Shown here: positions 11,553 to 24,058 of the stretch, piece by piece
Layout: each line of letters starts with the position of its first letter
Numbering within the stretch: position 1 is the first letter of the stretch
NCBI GenBank assembly: GCA_037974665.1
Contig: CM075768.1
Span: 6,473,501 to 6,537,500, forward strand
From: Ehretia macrophylla
Taxonomy: Eukaryota > Streptophyta > Magnoliopsida > Boraginales > Ehretiaceae
Direction: 5' to 3'
Length of the DNA: 64,000 bases
Notes under the pieces: model-generated
What the model was told of the DNA's origin: nothing
What the model saw: the letters and a program-made list of their open reading frames with translations, nothing else
Databases searched by the model: none
Position numbers and translations under genes: made by a program

Positions 11553-14054
11553 TGTGTCGCCCGAGCTTTTTACCATACATTCATTTACTGTTGCATCCCT
11601 TAGTTGTGCATTTCTTCTGTGATCTATTTACTATTTTCTGTAATTACTATTCCTTTCGTTTTTCAACTTCATAATTATTTTGAGCTAGCATTTTTATTAA
11701 ATCACATAAATTATAGTAGGCATGAGAAAAATGTGTCTTCGAGCCATTAGTGTGTAGAGCCTTCGTTTAGAAAATGTTTTATTGAACTTAGTGAATAGTA
11801 TTACGTAATTTAGTTTAGTGTTTTAATTAGCTAGCATGCATGTTGCACCTTAGGCTCGTTTTAAGCTATCCATACTCATTATAATATCTCATATAAACAC
11901 CCAACATGACCCCCTTTTTATAAAAACACACACAACACATCACTTAAGTTCATAACTTGCAAAAACAAAAACAAAAAATGTTGAAAAGTTCCTGTAGCAA
12001 GCCGACAGCTCCTAGCAGCCAAGAGAAGTGATTTTTGATCTTCAACTCTTCAATCCAAGCCTCTCCAAGCTAGGAACAAGTAGTTTAGGGTGTTTGCTAG
12101 TCTCTCAAGAGCTCTTGCGCGCATTGGTGAGGGATTCATGACTCTTTTTGCATATCTAAAAATGTTGCTATTTTCTTGATTTGTTAAAAATGTTGTCTAA
12201 TGCTATTGCAATGTTCAAATAAGCTTATATATGTTGTATACATGTAGTAGAGACCACATTTATGCTACTATTTCATATTTTAAATGGTAGAAATCGATGG
12301 TTGATTCGTAGGGGTGAATAGTGACTAGATTTTTAGGATTTTGTGTAATTGTACGTATTAGCTTGATCCATTGCTTCTAATAGATGCCTTAGGTGTTGAT
12401 GAAGGTATTCCAATAGCCCCGTACACTTGAATTGCTCTAAACTTGCATAAAACGTGAAATAGCCAACTTTATAAAAGGGGTTTCGGGGTTAATGCTAATC
12501 CGAGTGGATTTAGACTTCACATTTGGTATTCTTAGGCTACCTAGGTGCTATAGAAGCTTTGACAACCCTTGTTTGAAGCCCGGTTGAGGTATGTGTAGTT
12601 CAAAGCTATAAGAGGGAAATTGGGGCTTTTGGAGTAATTGTGGGCAATTGCATGTGTTTGAGGGTTGTAAGGGTACCTTAGGGATTAATTAGAAGATTGG
12701 TATAGCTTTCCCTTGAATTTGAAACATTAACTTTGATTTGGAAGGAAAATAGCTTGAATAATAAAGGGGTTAAAGTTTAAATTCAGTTGTTTCTCGCTTC
12801 TAAGACCATGGCATGACTCCTTGTGTGTTTAAATGTGGTTTCTAGTTGTTTTGGAGCTTTTGGTATAGTTCTATGCTTATCTTGAATATGCTCATTTGTA
12901 AAACTGCTTAATTGCATGTATAAATTGCTTCTATTCTAACTGCTTCGAGGTCAACCTACTTTGTTGATCCTCCTATGTGATATTGCTTATATTGTTGCTA
13001 TTGTCTTGCCATTGTTAAGTGCATTGCATAGTGGTTGCGCAACCATAGTGTCAGGGGCGGATGTGTTGAATATCAGTTGGGCGGCAGAGGGCTTGCCAGT
13101 GGATATTCAAACTCCGTGCCCTAGTCCCTTATTCGCCTGGTCCGTAGATTGCCAGGGGATGTTGGATCGTAGGATTATTGGGGTACATCCGGAGTATACC
13201 CACTAGAGTATTTGGGGTTATGCCGGCTTATTGTGATCGTGATCGTGGTTCGTGGATCGTGTTCGTGGATTGAAGAATTGGAGTGTTGGGGTTAAGTGAA
13301 ATGTATCCTTTTTAATGTGTGGTATTTGATCTTTAACATTCTTGATTAATTTCATTACTATTAATGTTCAAATGTATTACTTGTTGCATTGCACGCCCCG
13401 AGAGACCTTATCCCTCACTGGGCAACAGTGGTTGCTCATACCTGGATATTATGTTTCAGGAAGTGCTAAGGGTGATCCCCAGCTAGTTGAGGTGGTAGTG
13501 GAAGAGGAAGAAGTGCAGGCTGAGCCTTTGCCCTATTAGCTGTGTGTTTGTTGTTTGAGGTGGATGTGCTTTCTTGTTGCTATATGGCGCACTTGTATTA
13601 ATATACTAGGATCTATTTTGTGGCCTAAGGGCTATGTATATGCTTTGTAGTTGCAAGTCAAAGATAGTTGGTTGTAGTAAGTGTAGTAATTCTATGGATT
13701 GTAATAATTTTTAATTTCTTCTTTTAGTTCTTGCATGCTTGGGGGTGTATGTTTAGATGTATGTTTGGTTTCAACTTCTAAGATTGTTCTAATGTTATCA
13801 TAGAAAGGCATGTTAAAAAGGTTTAATGAAAATTTAAGCTGGGTGCATACGTGTGTGGATCTGAACTATTGTATGTTTCATGGCTTGGATGACCTTGAAC
13901 CTTTGAACTTTAATTATAAAAGCTTGTCTTTGTATATTGTGGCTATTTTGAGCATTTACAGGTTTCAAAAAAATGTATACGGTACAGAGGAGACTCTGTC
14001 CGTTTATCTAGTCCAGACTTAACCTTTAGCATGGGGTTGGGTCGGGGCGCTACA
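11553..14054 (+). repeat. Tekay 3' LTR
   Basis: A 2.5-kb LTR running from TGTGTCGCCC to GGGCGCTACA. Its last 1.95 kb matches the 5' LTR. It carries the same acidic reading frame (about 13461-13539) after TTTCAG. The first about 550 bp have no counterpart left of 4549. Confidence 0.9.
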
Positions 14055-15590
14055 TGGTCCTTACCTCCTAGGGGTCTACGCAACTTGAGGGGCTAAACAA
14101 GTTAGGAGTTGCATGGAGATGCAACCGGCTACGATGACCTACCATTTTGGTATGCATGCTTGGTCCCTACCTCCTAGGGGGTATGTGTAAGGGAGAATGG
14201 GTCCTAACCCCACCTTGGGACCTAGAGAGGCTCACGGACACACCATGAGGGTGGTGTGAGTGTCGAAAAACAGTGGGAGACCAATAGGTCAAAGTCCAGA
14301 CCTTTTGGAGATTAAAACTAACAAGACGCTAGATTTACTTTGTTTGTCTTGTACATTTTAGATCACTATATCAAATGGAAAGCACTTTGTCACTGCGAAG
14401 TTTCTTGGATACTGACAAGTTGACTAAATGAGCCAACTATGAAGATTGGCGCTGGAAACTCATATTGGTCCTATCAATAGAGAAGTTGGCATACATACTA
14501 GACAGTACATGGTTTGCACCTCCACCTCCCACGGAGGAGTCAACAGTTGAAGATAAGGAGTTGTATGAGAAGTATCAGAATGATACGACTCAAGTCAGGT
14601 GCCTTATGCTTGTAGCGATGAGTACAGAGTTCCAAAAGCAATATGAGAACCTCACACCTCAAGAGATGGATGCCCATCTGAAAGACATGTTCAGCACCAA
14701 CTCCAGGGCAAGGCGATATAAGATATCCAAGGCCCTATTCCGGTCAAGAATGACTGAAGGGACGTTGATTGAGGATTATGTGGTGAAAATGATCTGTCAA
14801 ATCGACGAGCTTTCATCCCTTCGACTGGTTATGGACAGCGAGTTGTATCAAGACCTAATCCTCTAGTCTCTTTCGGAGTCCTTCAGTCCTTTTGTCATGA
14901 ACTTTCACATGAATAAGCTAGACGTTGAGCTGACAGAGATGCTTAACATGCTAAGGACATTTGAGCAACAGAAGAAAGACAAAGCCCCAGTTATGCTGAT
15001 GGGTGGATCTTCTAAGCCCAAGGGGAATGGCAAATGCAAGGGTAAAATCGAAAACACCAAGAAGAAGAAGAACCAACTCAAATAGCAGGGCGGTGGTGTG
15101 AAGAAAGTTCCAGCTCAGAAAGCCCAGGACAAGTCAGTGTACTTCCACTGTAAGAAAGAGGGGCATTGGAAAAGGAATTGCAGAGAATACCTTGGCACCT
15201 TAGCACAGCAGAAGCATGGTGATGCTTCAGGTTAAGGTATATTTATGATAAACCCGAACATGACTATTTGTGATACATCTACTTGGGTATTAGATACCGG
15301 AAGTCCTTACCATATTTGTAATTCTCTGCAGGGTTTAGACGTCAGTAGATGTTTTGGAGATGTTGAAAGGAACTTGCACATAGCAAATGGGGCTGGAGTC
15401 TCTTCATTAGCTATTGGTTCTGTTTTTCTTACTTTACCATTTGATAGAACGTTGTTTTTGAAACATTGTTATTATGTTCCTAGCCTTGTGAGAAACATTA
15501 TTTCGGTATCAAGGTTGACGCATGATGGATTTGTTTTTAAGATTACAGACAATAGTTGTTCTGCCTTCCTTAATGGGCATTCCTTAATCA
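14055..15590 (+). mobile_element. Ty1/copia fossil fragment (leader, gag, protease)
   Basis: A non-coding leader (14055-14383) contains two copies of a motif TGGTCC-TACCTCCTAGGGG (14055 and 14161). Gag follows (about 14384-15085; helical UBN2-like region with EKYQNDTTQVRCLML near 14565), a zinc-knuckle-like segment with CKKEGHWKRNC (near 15149), and a protease core with VLDTGSPYHIC (near 15290) running on to SLVRNIISVSRL. It stops near 15590. LTRs are not visible. Several breaks. The lineage is not assigned. Confidence 0.85.
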
Positions 15591-15678
15591 CATTCCCGGG
15601 AATAACATTCCTGGGAATGAAATTCCTAGGATTGTTATTCCCAAGAATAAAAATTCAATTCGTGAACCAAACGCCTCT
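15591..15678 (-). mobile_element. Partial Harbinger/Tourist-like MITE
   Basis: Read on the minus strand the segment starts AGAGGCGTTTGGTT, a typical start for plant Tourist-like MITEs, and continues with repeated GGAAT/ATTCC-type motifs. A TTA that could be the target duplication follows the terminus (15679-15681). The opposite terminal inverted repeat is not found, so only one half seems present, fused to the truncated copia. This is moderate to low confidence. Confidence 0.45.
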
Positions 15679-15681
15679 TTA

Positions 15682-16250
15682 GTCTTTTTGGTTATTAGTT
15701 ATATGCATTCAAATAGTTAAGTCCATGTTAGTTGTCTCACAACACTTTTAATGGAACAAATGGTTTTGAAAAGCATTGTATCAGCGTGGGATCCTTGAAA
15801 CAAAATTAGTGGTTGTGAATCAATAATTGGTGCATTTCATGAAAATACTGAAAAAAATTAAATACCGATTTGAGAAAAATACTAACAATGGTGTTACTTG
15901 ATTAATGCTTTATTAGGGGTATAATTGCTATGATGCTCGATCAGGTGGTAGGAGACCCTAATCCTCTATGGCTCCATCAAGTAGTAGTAAATGTCTTTCT
16001 TAGGGTACTTATAAAGGGCACCTACATCTAGTTTTTAATGAACTGAGTTTTTAGTTGGAATTTTTTCATGAAATTAATGATGAAAGGGACTGATATATAT
16101 AATTTTTAGCATGGTGGCAATCAATCGATGCCAATACTCTATGCTCGTCATTGTGACTCATGATATACTAAAGGCTCTTATGTCTATTGTAGTTTCTGAA
16201 AAAGATTTTGGAGAAGGAAATAAATCACTAGGTGATGAGAAGAGGGTCAC
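15682..16250. other. Non-coding interval
   Basis: AT-rich sequence between the MITE-like end and the solo LTR. A 67-codon frame (16111-16314) runs into the LTR and shows no recognisable domain, so it is judged chance. Nothing else is supportable. Confidence 0.5.
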
Positions 16251-18687
16251 TGTGAAACCCCACTTTTCTATCTTATCTCGTTTTGTGTGCTTTATCTCGT
16301 TTTGCGTGAATTAACTTGTCTATGTGATATGTGACTTAGAATGTGGTAATTTTAGTATCAATACTCCTAGAACATGCTAAATGTGCATTCATGAAATTTT
16401 TATAAAAAACGGAGTCAGAAATTTTATCGTCGATTTTCAGTGAATAGTATTTTCGAAACACGTCCGCTAAAATTTTGAAACTGGTCTTTTTAACCCTTCT
16501 AGACCTAGTCCACGGACTTTAATAGACCTGTGTTTGATTAAAACAGTTTTAAAATCGGCTTAGGAATTTATTAGGGTTTTACACTGACTTTTACGAAAAT
16601 TGAGTTTTAAACCGACTCGGGTGAAATTGTTTGGTTGTAAAATTTCTTGTCACCTAAAAATAACCTACTTGAGCTATCTTGGGTGTTGAATAATTGTTTT
16701 GAACTTTGGTGATCAAGAAAATGCATTTAAAGTCAAGAAAACACAAAAATACTAAGTTAATTCAACTTTGACTTCATTTAAAATGTTGACTTTTAAGCTT
16801 ATATCACCAACACACATTGCAAAAGCACAAAAACACCTTCCATTTCACACACATGGCCAAGAGTTTCATGAGAGAATAAGCCAAATAGTTTTCAAGGTTT
16901 TCAAAGCAAAATTTCAAAGAAAAACCTAGTTTTTGTCCGTAGAATTTCTTGCCAAGTTGGATTCCGCTTGTTGGGCATGCATTGCATGCATTCCTAGGCT
17001 TTTATCGCATCAAAGGTGAGAGAAAAACTCTAGATCTCAAAACTCATCTTTTGTGTTTTTGCGTAGAATTGAATATCGAACCGTTAGAATGTTAATCTGA
17101 TGTTAGATTATTCCTCCATGCATGCTAGGGATCATTTATATGTAATCCTACGAGATTTGAACAGTTGTAGCATAATAATTATTTTTCGGGTATTTAAAGT
17201 TGATTAATTTGCTAAATGTTGATTATTTTGAGTTGTGTTGATCGGAATCGATTGCCGTAGATTTCTAAAAGTTTGTTAATTACGTGGTAGTGCCGTTGTA
17301 ATGCCGAATTTTCGATTGTGATGTCCGTGCCAAAATCCAGAAATTTCAGCCTTGACACACTAGGGTTTTAGGGTTATTGAGCATGATTTGGATGTGTTTT
17401 GGTTGGTTTCCGAGGGGGCTAATGTAGTTGATTGAATAGGTGAGTGTTTGAAAGTGATTTGGAGTTGTTTGGATTAGTAGAATGTAAGATATGATTATTT
17501 GAAGTTTAGGTTGTCTTTCTTTAAAATGTTAGATTGAGCCTTAGTTGATTGGGTGTGGTTTGAGTGATTGAATTGTGAGTTGTTGATGGGTAAACTAGGG
17601 CTTGATTGTGTGTTTAATGCATGTTCGGTTAGATGGCCTACTTTGTCATCTAACTTAGTTATTTGTCGTTAAATTGGTTATTGATATTATTATAATGATA
17701 ATATGATTATTGATGATTATTGATTGATGATTGATGCCGGGAGGTAGGCAGTTCTACTAGACTGTCCTCCTGTGAATGATTGATGTTTATTATTATTGCT
17801 GAGTCTTTGGTATGTGTGTGCCACCTCTCGGGCAGCATCGGGCTGTCGTGTTGATAACGGCATGACTACCAGAGACTGCCTCCAGCTCGCATGACGGAGG
17901 TGTCATGGAGGGAGAGGTTATTGGGATACCTCGGGTGCGTGAGTTTATGGGAGTCACAAGAAGGCTGTTGTGATCGTGATGGTGTTTGGAGCTACACCAA
18001 CTAGTATATCTTTTATTGAATGATCATTATAGTTATGTGATGATAGTTTTATTGTTGTTATTGTGTGTTTACTTGCTCAAAGGATTATTTCCAAGGAGCT
18101 TAGTAAACCTTGCTCGAGATCTATCGGATCCTCATTGGGCTTATTTTATATAAGCTCACTCTCTATTATTGCATACTTACAGGTGTACTTTCGCAAGATT
18201 ACGGGTACGTGCCTCCTGAAGAGGAAAATGTGCCTTACGTGGATGAGTCTTATGTTCCGGAGTCTTATCCTTGATGTTGTATTGTTTTACTATCCTGTAA
18301 ATTAACTTAGTAGACTTTTATATGCTTTGTAGTTCATAATGTAAAAGTTGTTGAAAAGATAATGAATTAGTTGATGTTGTCTTAGTAGCCTTTCTTTTGT
18401 TTATAATTAGGTTGCTAGATTGGCTCAATATGTTTTTGTAATGTATATTAAGGTTCATGTATTATGTTGGAACGAAGGCATATAACGAGGAATGTTTATT
18501 GTATAATATGGTTATGATGTATGTTGTTATTTTATTGAGGAGTTGTTTATTGTATGGTTTGTGGAGTTGATGTATGATGTCTATTGAGGTTGGTTTAGAG
18601 CCTTGGTATCCTATTTACTGTCGTTATACTACCGAAATTCTGTTGCGTCCAAACTGATCGTAGGTAGGGTCGAGTTGGGGCGTGACA
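16251..18687 (+). mobile_element. Solo LTR of a large Ty3/gypsy family (same family as 1-1567)
   Basis: It begins TGTGAAACCCC and ends GGGCGTGACA, with the TG...CA ends of LTRs, and is 2.44 kb long. The right two thirds match 1-1567. No primer site, polypurine tract or internal genes adjoin it. The flanking 5-mers GTCAC (16246-16250) and GTCAA (18688-18692) agree at four of five bases, consistent with a decayed target duplication. A solo LTR forms by recombination between the two LTRs of one element. A TATA-like TTTTATATAA lies near 18143, with a 30-codon acidic frame at 18182-18274. Confidence 0.82.
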
Positions 18688-19044
18688 GTCAATGGGAGGC
18701 ACTTGAAGATGATCTCATACGCTAAAGTGTTCATCAAGAAAAACAAGATTTTTTTACTAAAAGAGATTGAGATAATTTATTTGAAAGGTAAAGCATAACA
18801 AACAATGGAATTCTTTTCCAACTATAGTTAGAATTATACTCTACCTATTTTTTTATAGTGTATATCTGATTTATTAGGTAGTATAATGTTTTGCAGGGGA
18901 AGGAATTTTCCAATTATAGTTATTATTAAACTCTACCTAATTTTTTTTTCTCAACCAATATTTTTGACTTCAACTTAACATATAGTGTTTCTATAAATGA
19001 TGACACTAAGAAAACAAAAGGTACAACTCGACTACCAATAAAAG
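18688..19044. other. Non-coding interval with a short diverged repeat
   Basis: No gene is seen. Two related segments of about 50 bp (starting about 18808 and 18902), each GGAATT..TTCCAA..TATAGTTA followed by ACTCTACCTA, form an imperfect direct repeat about 94 bp apart. The interval ends at the target duplication of the next copia. Confidence 0.5.
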
Positions 19045-19578
19045 TGTTGGAAAATTTCAACATGTGGAGCCACACATATAAATATTTAAATGTGTTGTGT
19101 TATCTATTAATTAAGCCTGTTTAAAGTGACCTAATTCCAAATTAAGTTTAGGCTTATGGGTATAATTGTTATAGAATTAATGTGTAGATACCTTAGTGAT
19201 ATTTTTAATTTGATGAGGGGCCAAATTAGAAATATCTAAAACTTATAAGGTATATTAGGATTATAGTCCCCAAATTGTACGTATGTTGTTTTTCTCTGCA
19301 TCCCCATTAATAGAGAAAATGCTACACCTTTAGTAAAAGTTCGTACCAATTTGGAAGATCACTACCCATTTATCTACCTCCGACAATGGATTCGGTACGC
19401 TTCCGCTTTTTAAACTTCCTTATTCTCTTAAATTGAAGTGGGTAGTAACCTAAAATTTTAGGGTTTGTTAAAGAACTTGTGAAAACATGTTTTATGTCTT
19501 TTTTGGGTTGTATTCTATAATTTCTTTATGTTATTGTGGACTTAAAACATGTTGAATAAGGTTTGGCAAATCCTAACA
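19045..19578 (+). repeat. Copia 5' LTR
   Basis: 534 bp with TG...CA ends. It matches the two parts of the 3' LTR (24470-24633 and 25526-25905). Confidence 0.95.
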
Positions 19579-19580
19579 AA

Positions 19581-19592
19581 TGGTACTAGAGC
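19581..19592 (+). promoter_or_regulatory. Primer-binding site (initiator tRNA-Met-like)
   Basis: TGGTACTAGAGC lies 2 bases after the LTR; it resembles the standard TGGTATCAGAGC site with two changes. Confidence 0.75.
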
Positions 19593-19959
19593 CACCCATG
19601 ATCGATTCATGAGAATTTGTTGAATTTTTGTTTTGGAAAATTTATGAAACTTTAGAGTTTTGATCTTCTATGGTGAAACTTGCCCGAGTTTTGGTTTTGT
19701 GGAATCAGATTATGCACGCTTTAGGTTTATCAATTTAATTAATTAACTATAACAGTGCACGCTACCAGAAAATAAAACCTGTGAAAGGTGTATGTTTGTT
19801 AATTGGTTATTTTAAGATTTGATTTCTTGAATTTCGTGAGATATTTGGTGATAAACTTCTTACTGGAGATTCTAACATTAATAAAGATGCTCAGATTTTA
19901 AATATGTTTGCATAGAGATGTGACTGTTTTAAAAAAAAAAAGAAAAAAGAAAGAAAGAT

Positions 19960-20290
19960 ACGACTGACAGGTTTTGAACCTACACACTTAAGGTTTGTAA
20001 TTGGTACTTGTCCTCTAAGCCAAATATATTTCTAAGGACTCAAAGAGCACCTTATTATTATTAATAGTGGCAGAAGTAGGATTGTTGGTTTCGAACCCAA
20101 GCTATTGTTGGTTCCTTGTCACAATTTTATGTTGTTGACTTTTTTGTGACAAGTGGATGTCTCTAGCTGTGACACGTGGTGGCTGGTTCAAAATAATAAA
20201 AGAGTAATAATGCTAAGGTAAGGCTGTAAGATTCGAATTTGGGACCTCTTGAGTGCTTGTTTGACTTCTTTACCACTAGGCTGGGGATAT
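19960..20290 (-). other. tRNA-like segments in the copia leader
   Basis: Read on the minus strand there are B-box-like motifs GGTTCAAAACC (about 19970-19980), GGTTCGAAACC (about 20088-20098) and AATTCGAATCT (about 20231-20241). Two of them have A-box-like sequences at suitable distance: GGCTTAGAGG near 20015 and GCCTAGTGG near 20274. They resemble internal pol III promoter boxes of tRNA genes or SINEs. No full cloverleaf is drawn, so they are tRNA-derived scraps or features of the element leader. Confidence 0.4.
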
Positions 20291-21055
20291 TCCTTGTATA
20301 GTAAAGTTACATGAATAATACTTATAATTGTGGATAAGCTTTTGTTTTCTTCATGATTCTTTTTTTTATATTATTTAATATAAGTTATTGAGAATATGTT
20401 GCCATAACATATATTTAGAACATATATGGTCTAGTGCAAAAAAAAAGGATTTTTAAAGGAAAATCAAGTTAAATTCAAATATTTTGGTACATCAATTATA
20501 ACTATTAAGGTTGTCTAACATTCTAAATAGACTAATCAAAACAAGATATTACCAAAGTGACCTCTCTTATGTAGATTATTCATGAGGGATGTTGGATGTT
20601 TGTGTGTACGTATGTTCATGCGGGTATTAGCCGGCCTAAAGAAAGGTTAATACTTGGCCGAATTGCACACACACCTGTGGTGGTAAACATGTGACGATTA
20701 TAAGGTTTTACATGTGAATAATAAATAGATCCAAAGATATATTTATTATTTGACATGGTTTATTATCAATGTTTGATCACTACAATAAGAGTACTACTTA
20801 CAGTTAATATTATTGTCCAAAGACTTGATATTAATATTGTGCTAGGTATCTTGAGATGGGGTTTACTATTATTTGAATTTATTGATTTTTTGAAATATGG
20901 ATGTTTTTTGAACATGTCTATTGTTTGTTTATTTTATTCTCATTTCATCTAGTATGTCTATTAATATTATATCTGCCAACATAAATTCAATTCATGTACT
21001 TAATGGGATGAACTTCAAGGATTGAAAATAGAACATTTTAATTGTTCTCGGTTGT

Positions 21056-21770
21056 ATGGATCTGGACCTTGCGCTTCGGATTGAGAAGCCTGCTTCTCTT
21101 ACGGATGCAAGTTCTCTTGATGATAGGAGGAACTTTGAGAAGTGGGATCGCTCAAATCGCATGAGTCTCATGATCATTAAGCGCGGTATTCTAGAAGTAT
21201 TTAGGGGTGCGATGTCCAAAAGGATAACCAGTGCCATAGATTTCCTAGCCGAAACTGAGAAGCATTTTGCGAAAAATGATAAAGTAGAAATAAGCACGCT
21301 TTTGCAAAGATTGATTTCCATGAAATATAAAGGCAAATGAAATATCAGGGAGTACATTATGAAAATGTCTCATATTGCTTCAAAACTTAAGGGACTTAAG
21401 CTCGAGTTGTTTGATGACTTACTCGTGCATTTGGTATTAATCTTTCTTCCTGCACAGTTCAGCCAGTTTAAGGTTAGTTACAACTGGCAGAAGGATAAAT
21501 GGACTCTCAATGAGCTCATTTCTTATTGTGTGTAAAAAGAAGAGAGATTGAAGCAAGATAGGACATAAAGTGCTCATTTGGCTAGCACCTCTAAGGACAA
21601 GGGCAAAAAGAGGGAATATGAAACTGCTATGGGTCCAGAGCAAAAGAAATCATAGCAGGAAAATGAGTGATGTTCCTTATGCAACCAACATGGACATGAG
21701 AAGAAGAATTGTGCAAATATCACGCTTGGCGTGCAAAGAAAGGTACAATTCTCACTTTGGTATGTTTTAA
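21056..21770 (+). pseudogene. Copia gag remnant
   Basis: The segment has a helical gag region (FEKWDRSNRMSLMIIKRGI near 21131, HIASKLKGLKLELFDD near 21372) and a CCHC zinc knuckle (CX2CX4HX4C) at about 21671-21712. Gag would package element RNA. It is a fossil. Confidence 0.85.
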
Positions 21771-22889
21771 GGTTAATTTAGCTTCAATACCTAGAAACAC
21801 TTGTGGTTAGATTATGGTGTTATTACTAACATAAGTGTTTCTATATAGAGTTGAATAAGGCACCGAAAGCCAAATAATGCTGAAAGAATCATCTGTATGG
21901 GTGATGGAAAATCGGCGGAAATTGAAGCAATAGGCAATTTTTAGGTTGTTGTTTGGAACTAGTTTTCAATTTGGATTTGAAAGACACTTTGGTTGTACTG
22001 TCATTTAGATAGAATTTGGTTAGTATTTCTATTTTGGGACAAATCAAGATATTATTGTTCTTTTGGAAATAATAAGATTAGTCTTTCTTCAAATTCAAAT
22101 GTTGTTATTACTAGTTCATTATGCAATTGCAATAACCTATGTATATATATGATTAACCCTATTGCATCATAAAGTTAAACTCTGCATGTCGAATCACATG
22201 GTATTAATAACAAATTAAATAAAGAAATTTAAGCTACATTATGACACAAGCGATAAGGTTATCACTATGGGAAAATCATTAAAGATTATAACTTATATTC
22301 TAAACAAAGCACCCACTAAAACATTCTTACATTTGGGGATGTCCAGCTAAGACAAGGCCTTATAGGCCACATAAAGGAAAATTGGACTTCAAAACAGTGA
22401 GCAACTGCTTTATTAGGTATTATAAAGCGATCAGGGGCCATAAAACTTAAGATCCCACAATTAGGTCAGTTTTGAGACATGAACTACAACATTTTGAGGA
22501 TATTGAGTTTGAGGGAGAAATAAGGTTATGGACATTTTCTTTGAGGAGGAATCGGTTTCGATTCCTACTATTGCTTTTGATAATGTGCAAGATTCCACAC
22601 TTGTCATTGATCAAGAAGCAAATCTGGAACCTGAAAAGACAATGTTGAATAGCTCCCCATACAGGATGAGGTAATTGTTCTAGAAAAACAAACTCAATAA
22701 CCTCAAGAAACAATGCCACTAAGGAAATCCACAAGAAAAAGGAAAAATACAATTTCTCCAAAGAACATAAGGAAAATAATGGAATGGTGGAAGATGATTC
22801 AATCAACTTCCATCAGTACCTACATGGTTCTAACTCTCAAAAGTGGATTAATATCAATCAAGAGTACAAGTAAAAATAAGGCAATAAAA

Positions 22890-24058
22890 ATTGGGATCTT
22901 GTCCCATTACCAGAAGGTGTGAACCCCATAGGTTAAAATCAAAGGGATTTGAAAGGTAATGTGAAAAGATTACTAGTCTTGTAGCTTAAGATTTTACTCA
23001 AAAGGAAGGCATTAAATTTTTAAGAGACTTTCACTCAGGTTTCAAAGAAAGACTCTTTTAGGATAATTTAAGGGAATGTTGCACATTTTGAATTTGAGTT
23101 ACATCAAATGGATATTAAGACGGTGCTTCTCAATGGCAACATTGATGAGACAATGTATATGGTACAACCAGAAAACTGTGTGTTAAAAGACATAAAGAAT
23201 ATGGTTTGCAAATTAAAGAAATCCATCTATGTACTCAAGCGAACTTTCCGTTAAAGGTATTACAAATTTCATCAAGTAATTATCTCCTTTGGTTTTGAGA
23301 TAAATGTTGTTGATAATTATATGTAACTCAGGTTCAGTGGGAGTAAGAATATCTTCCTGGTTTTATAAATTGATCACATATAGCTTGCCACTAATGATAT
23401 AGACATGTTGCACGAAACCAACTTGGTGACGTCTATTTTGTATTAGGGATTCCGATATATTAAGATTGTTCTCAGGGTATTCTTGGATTATAACAAAAGA
23501 TCTATATCGATAAGATACTTAAAAGTTTGGTATGCAGGACAATAAACCAGGTGACACCCCTGTCACTAAGGAAAATTTAGTTTCAGAAATGCCCAAAAGG
23601 TGATGTTGAAGTTAAGGAAATTCAAAAGATCCCTTATGCGTCAGCTGTAGGGAATCTTAAGAAAACTCAAGTATGTATATGTCTGTATTGTGTGTACATA
23701 GTAAGGATGTTAGGCAAAAACTAAGGAACCCTATAATGGATCATAAAGAAATAAGGACACAAATGGACTATAAAGAATTGATAGAGAATAAAAGATTACA
23801 TGTTCGCATATAGGAAGTCATATCAGTTTGAGATCATTAGGTAAATTGATTCCGATTCTTGGGATTTTGAGACATTGAGAGATCCATCAAGTGTCTAGGT
23901 ACTTAAGGAAATAGTACAGAGTGTACAGATTTCTATAAAGCATATTGGAACAAACTCTATAGTTGCGGATTCGCTTATTAAGGAACTACTGCCTAAGGTC
24001 TTTAATGAGCACACTGCTTATAAGGGTGTAGTATTATATAAGGATATTATAGTTTAAT
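22890..24058 (+). pseudogene. Copia reverse transcriptase and RNase H remnant
   Basis: The RT start is recognised by NWDLVPLPEGVNP (22890), then ELHQMDIKT (near 23098) and MVCKLKKSIY (near 23202), the usual copia RT run. The C-terminal end has SLIKELLPKVFNEH, typical of the last residues of copia pol. It is highly decayed. Confidence 0.85.

Larger units (their letters stand above)
4549..14054 (+). mobile_element. Ty3/gypsy chromovirus, Tekay-type, full layout but decayed
   Basis: Parts in order: 5' LTR (4549-6500), initiator-Met primer site (6507-6518), gag (about 6860-8050), protease (about 8150-8540), reverse transcriptase (about 8650-9250), RNase H (about 9550-9960), integrase (about 10200-10980), chromodomain (11346-11501), polypurine tract (about 11538-11550) and 3' LTR (11553-14054). 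Order RT-RH-INT plus a C-terminal chromodomain places it in the chromoviruses; the very long LTRs and chromodomain form fit Tekay/Del. LTRs differ at several percent of sites by eye, so it is of moderate age. About ten or more breaks; not functional. The two LTRs align only over their 3' 1.95 kb, and no matching target duplication was found. Confidence 0.92.

Noticed and set aside
12961-13206. 81-codon hydrophobic-start frame in the Tekay 3' LTR
   Set aside because: Not open in the 5' LTR copy; lies in LTR sequence only.
1886-15590. The two copia fragments as halves of one element split by the Tekay element
   Set aside because: Both contain gag and protease, and their sequences differ, so they are separate elements.
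18063-18305. 80-codon frame in the solo LTR
   Set aside because: A different frame at the same place is the one shared with the other LTR; this one is incidental.
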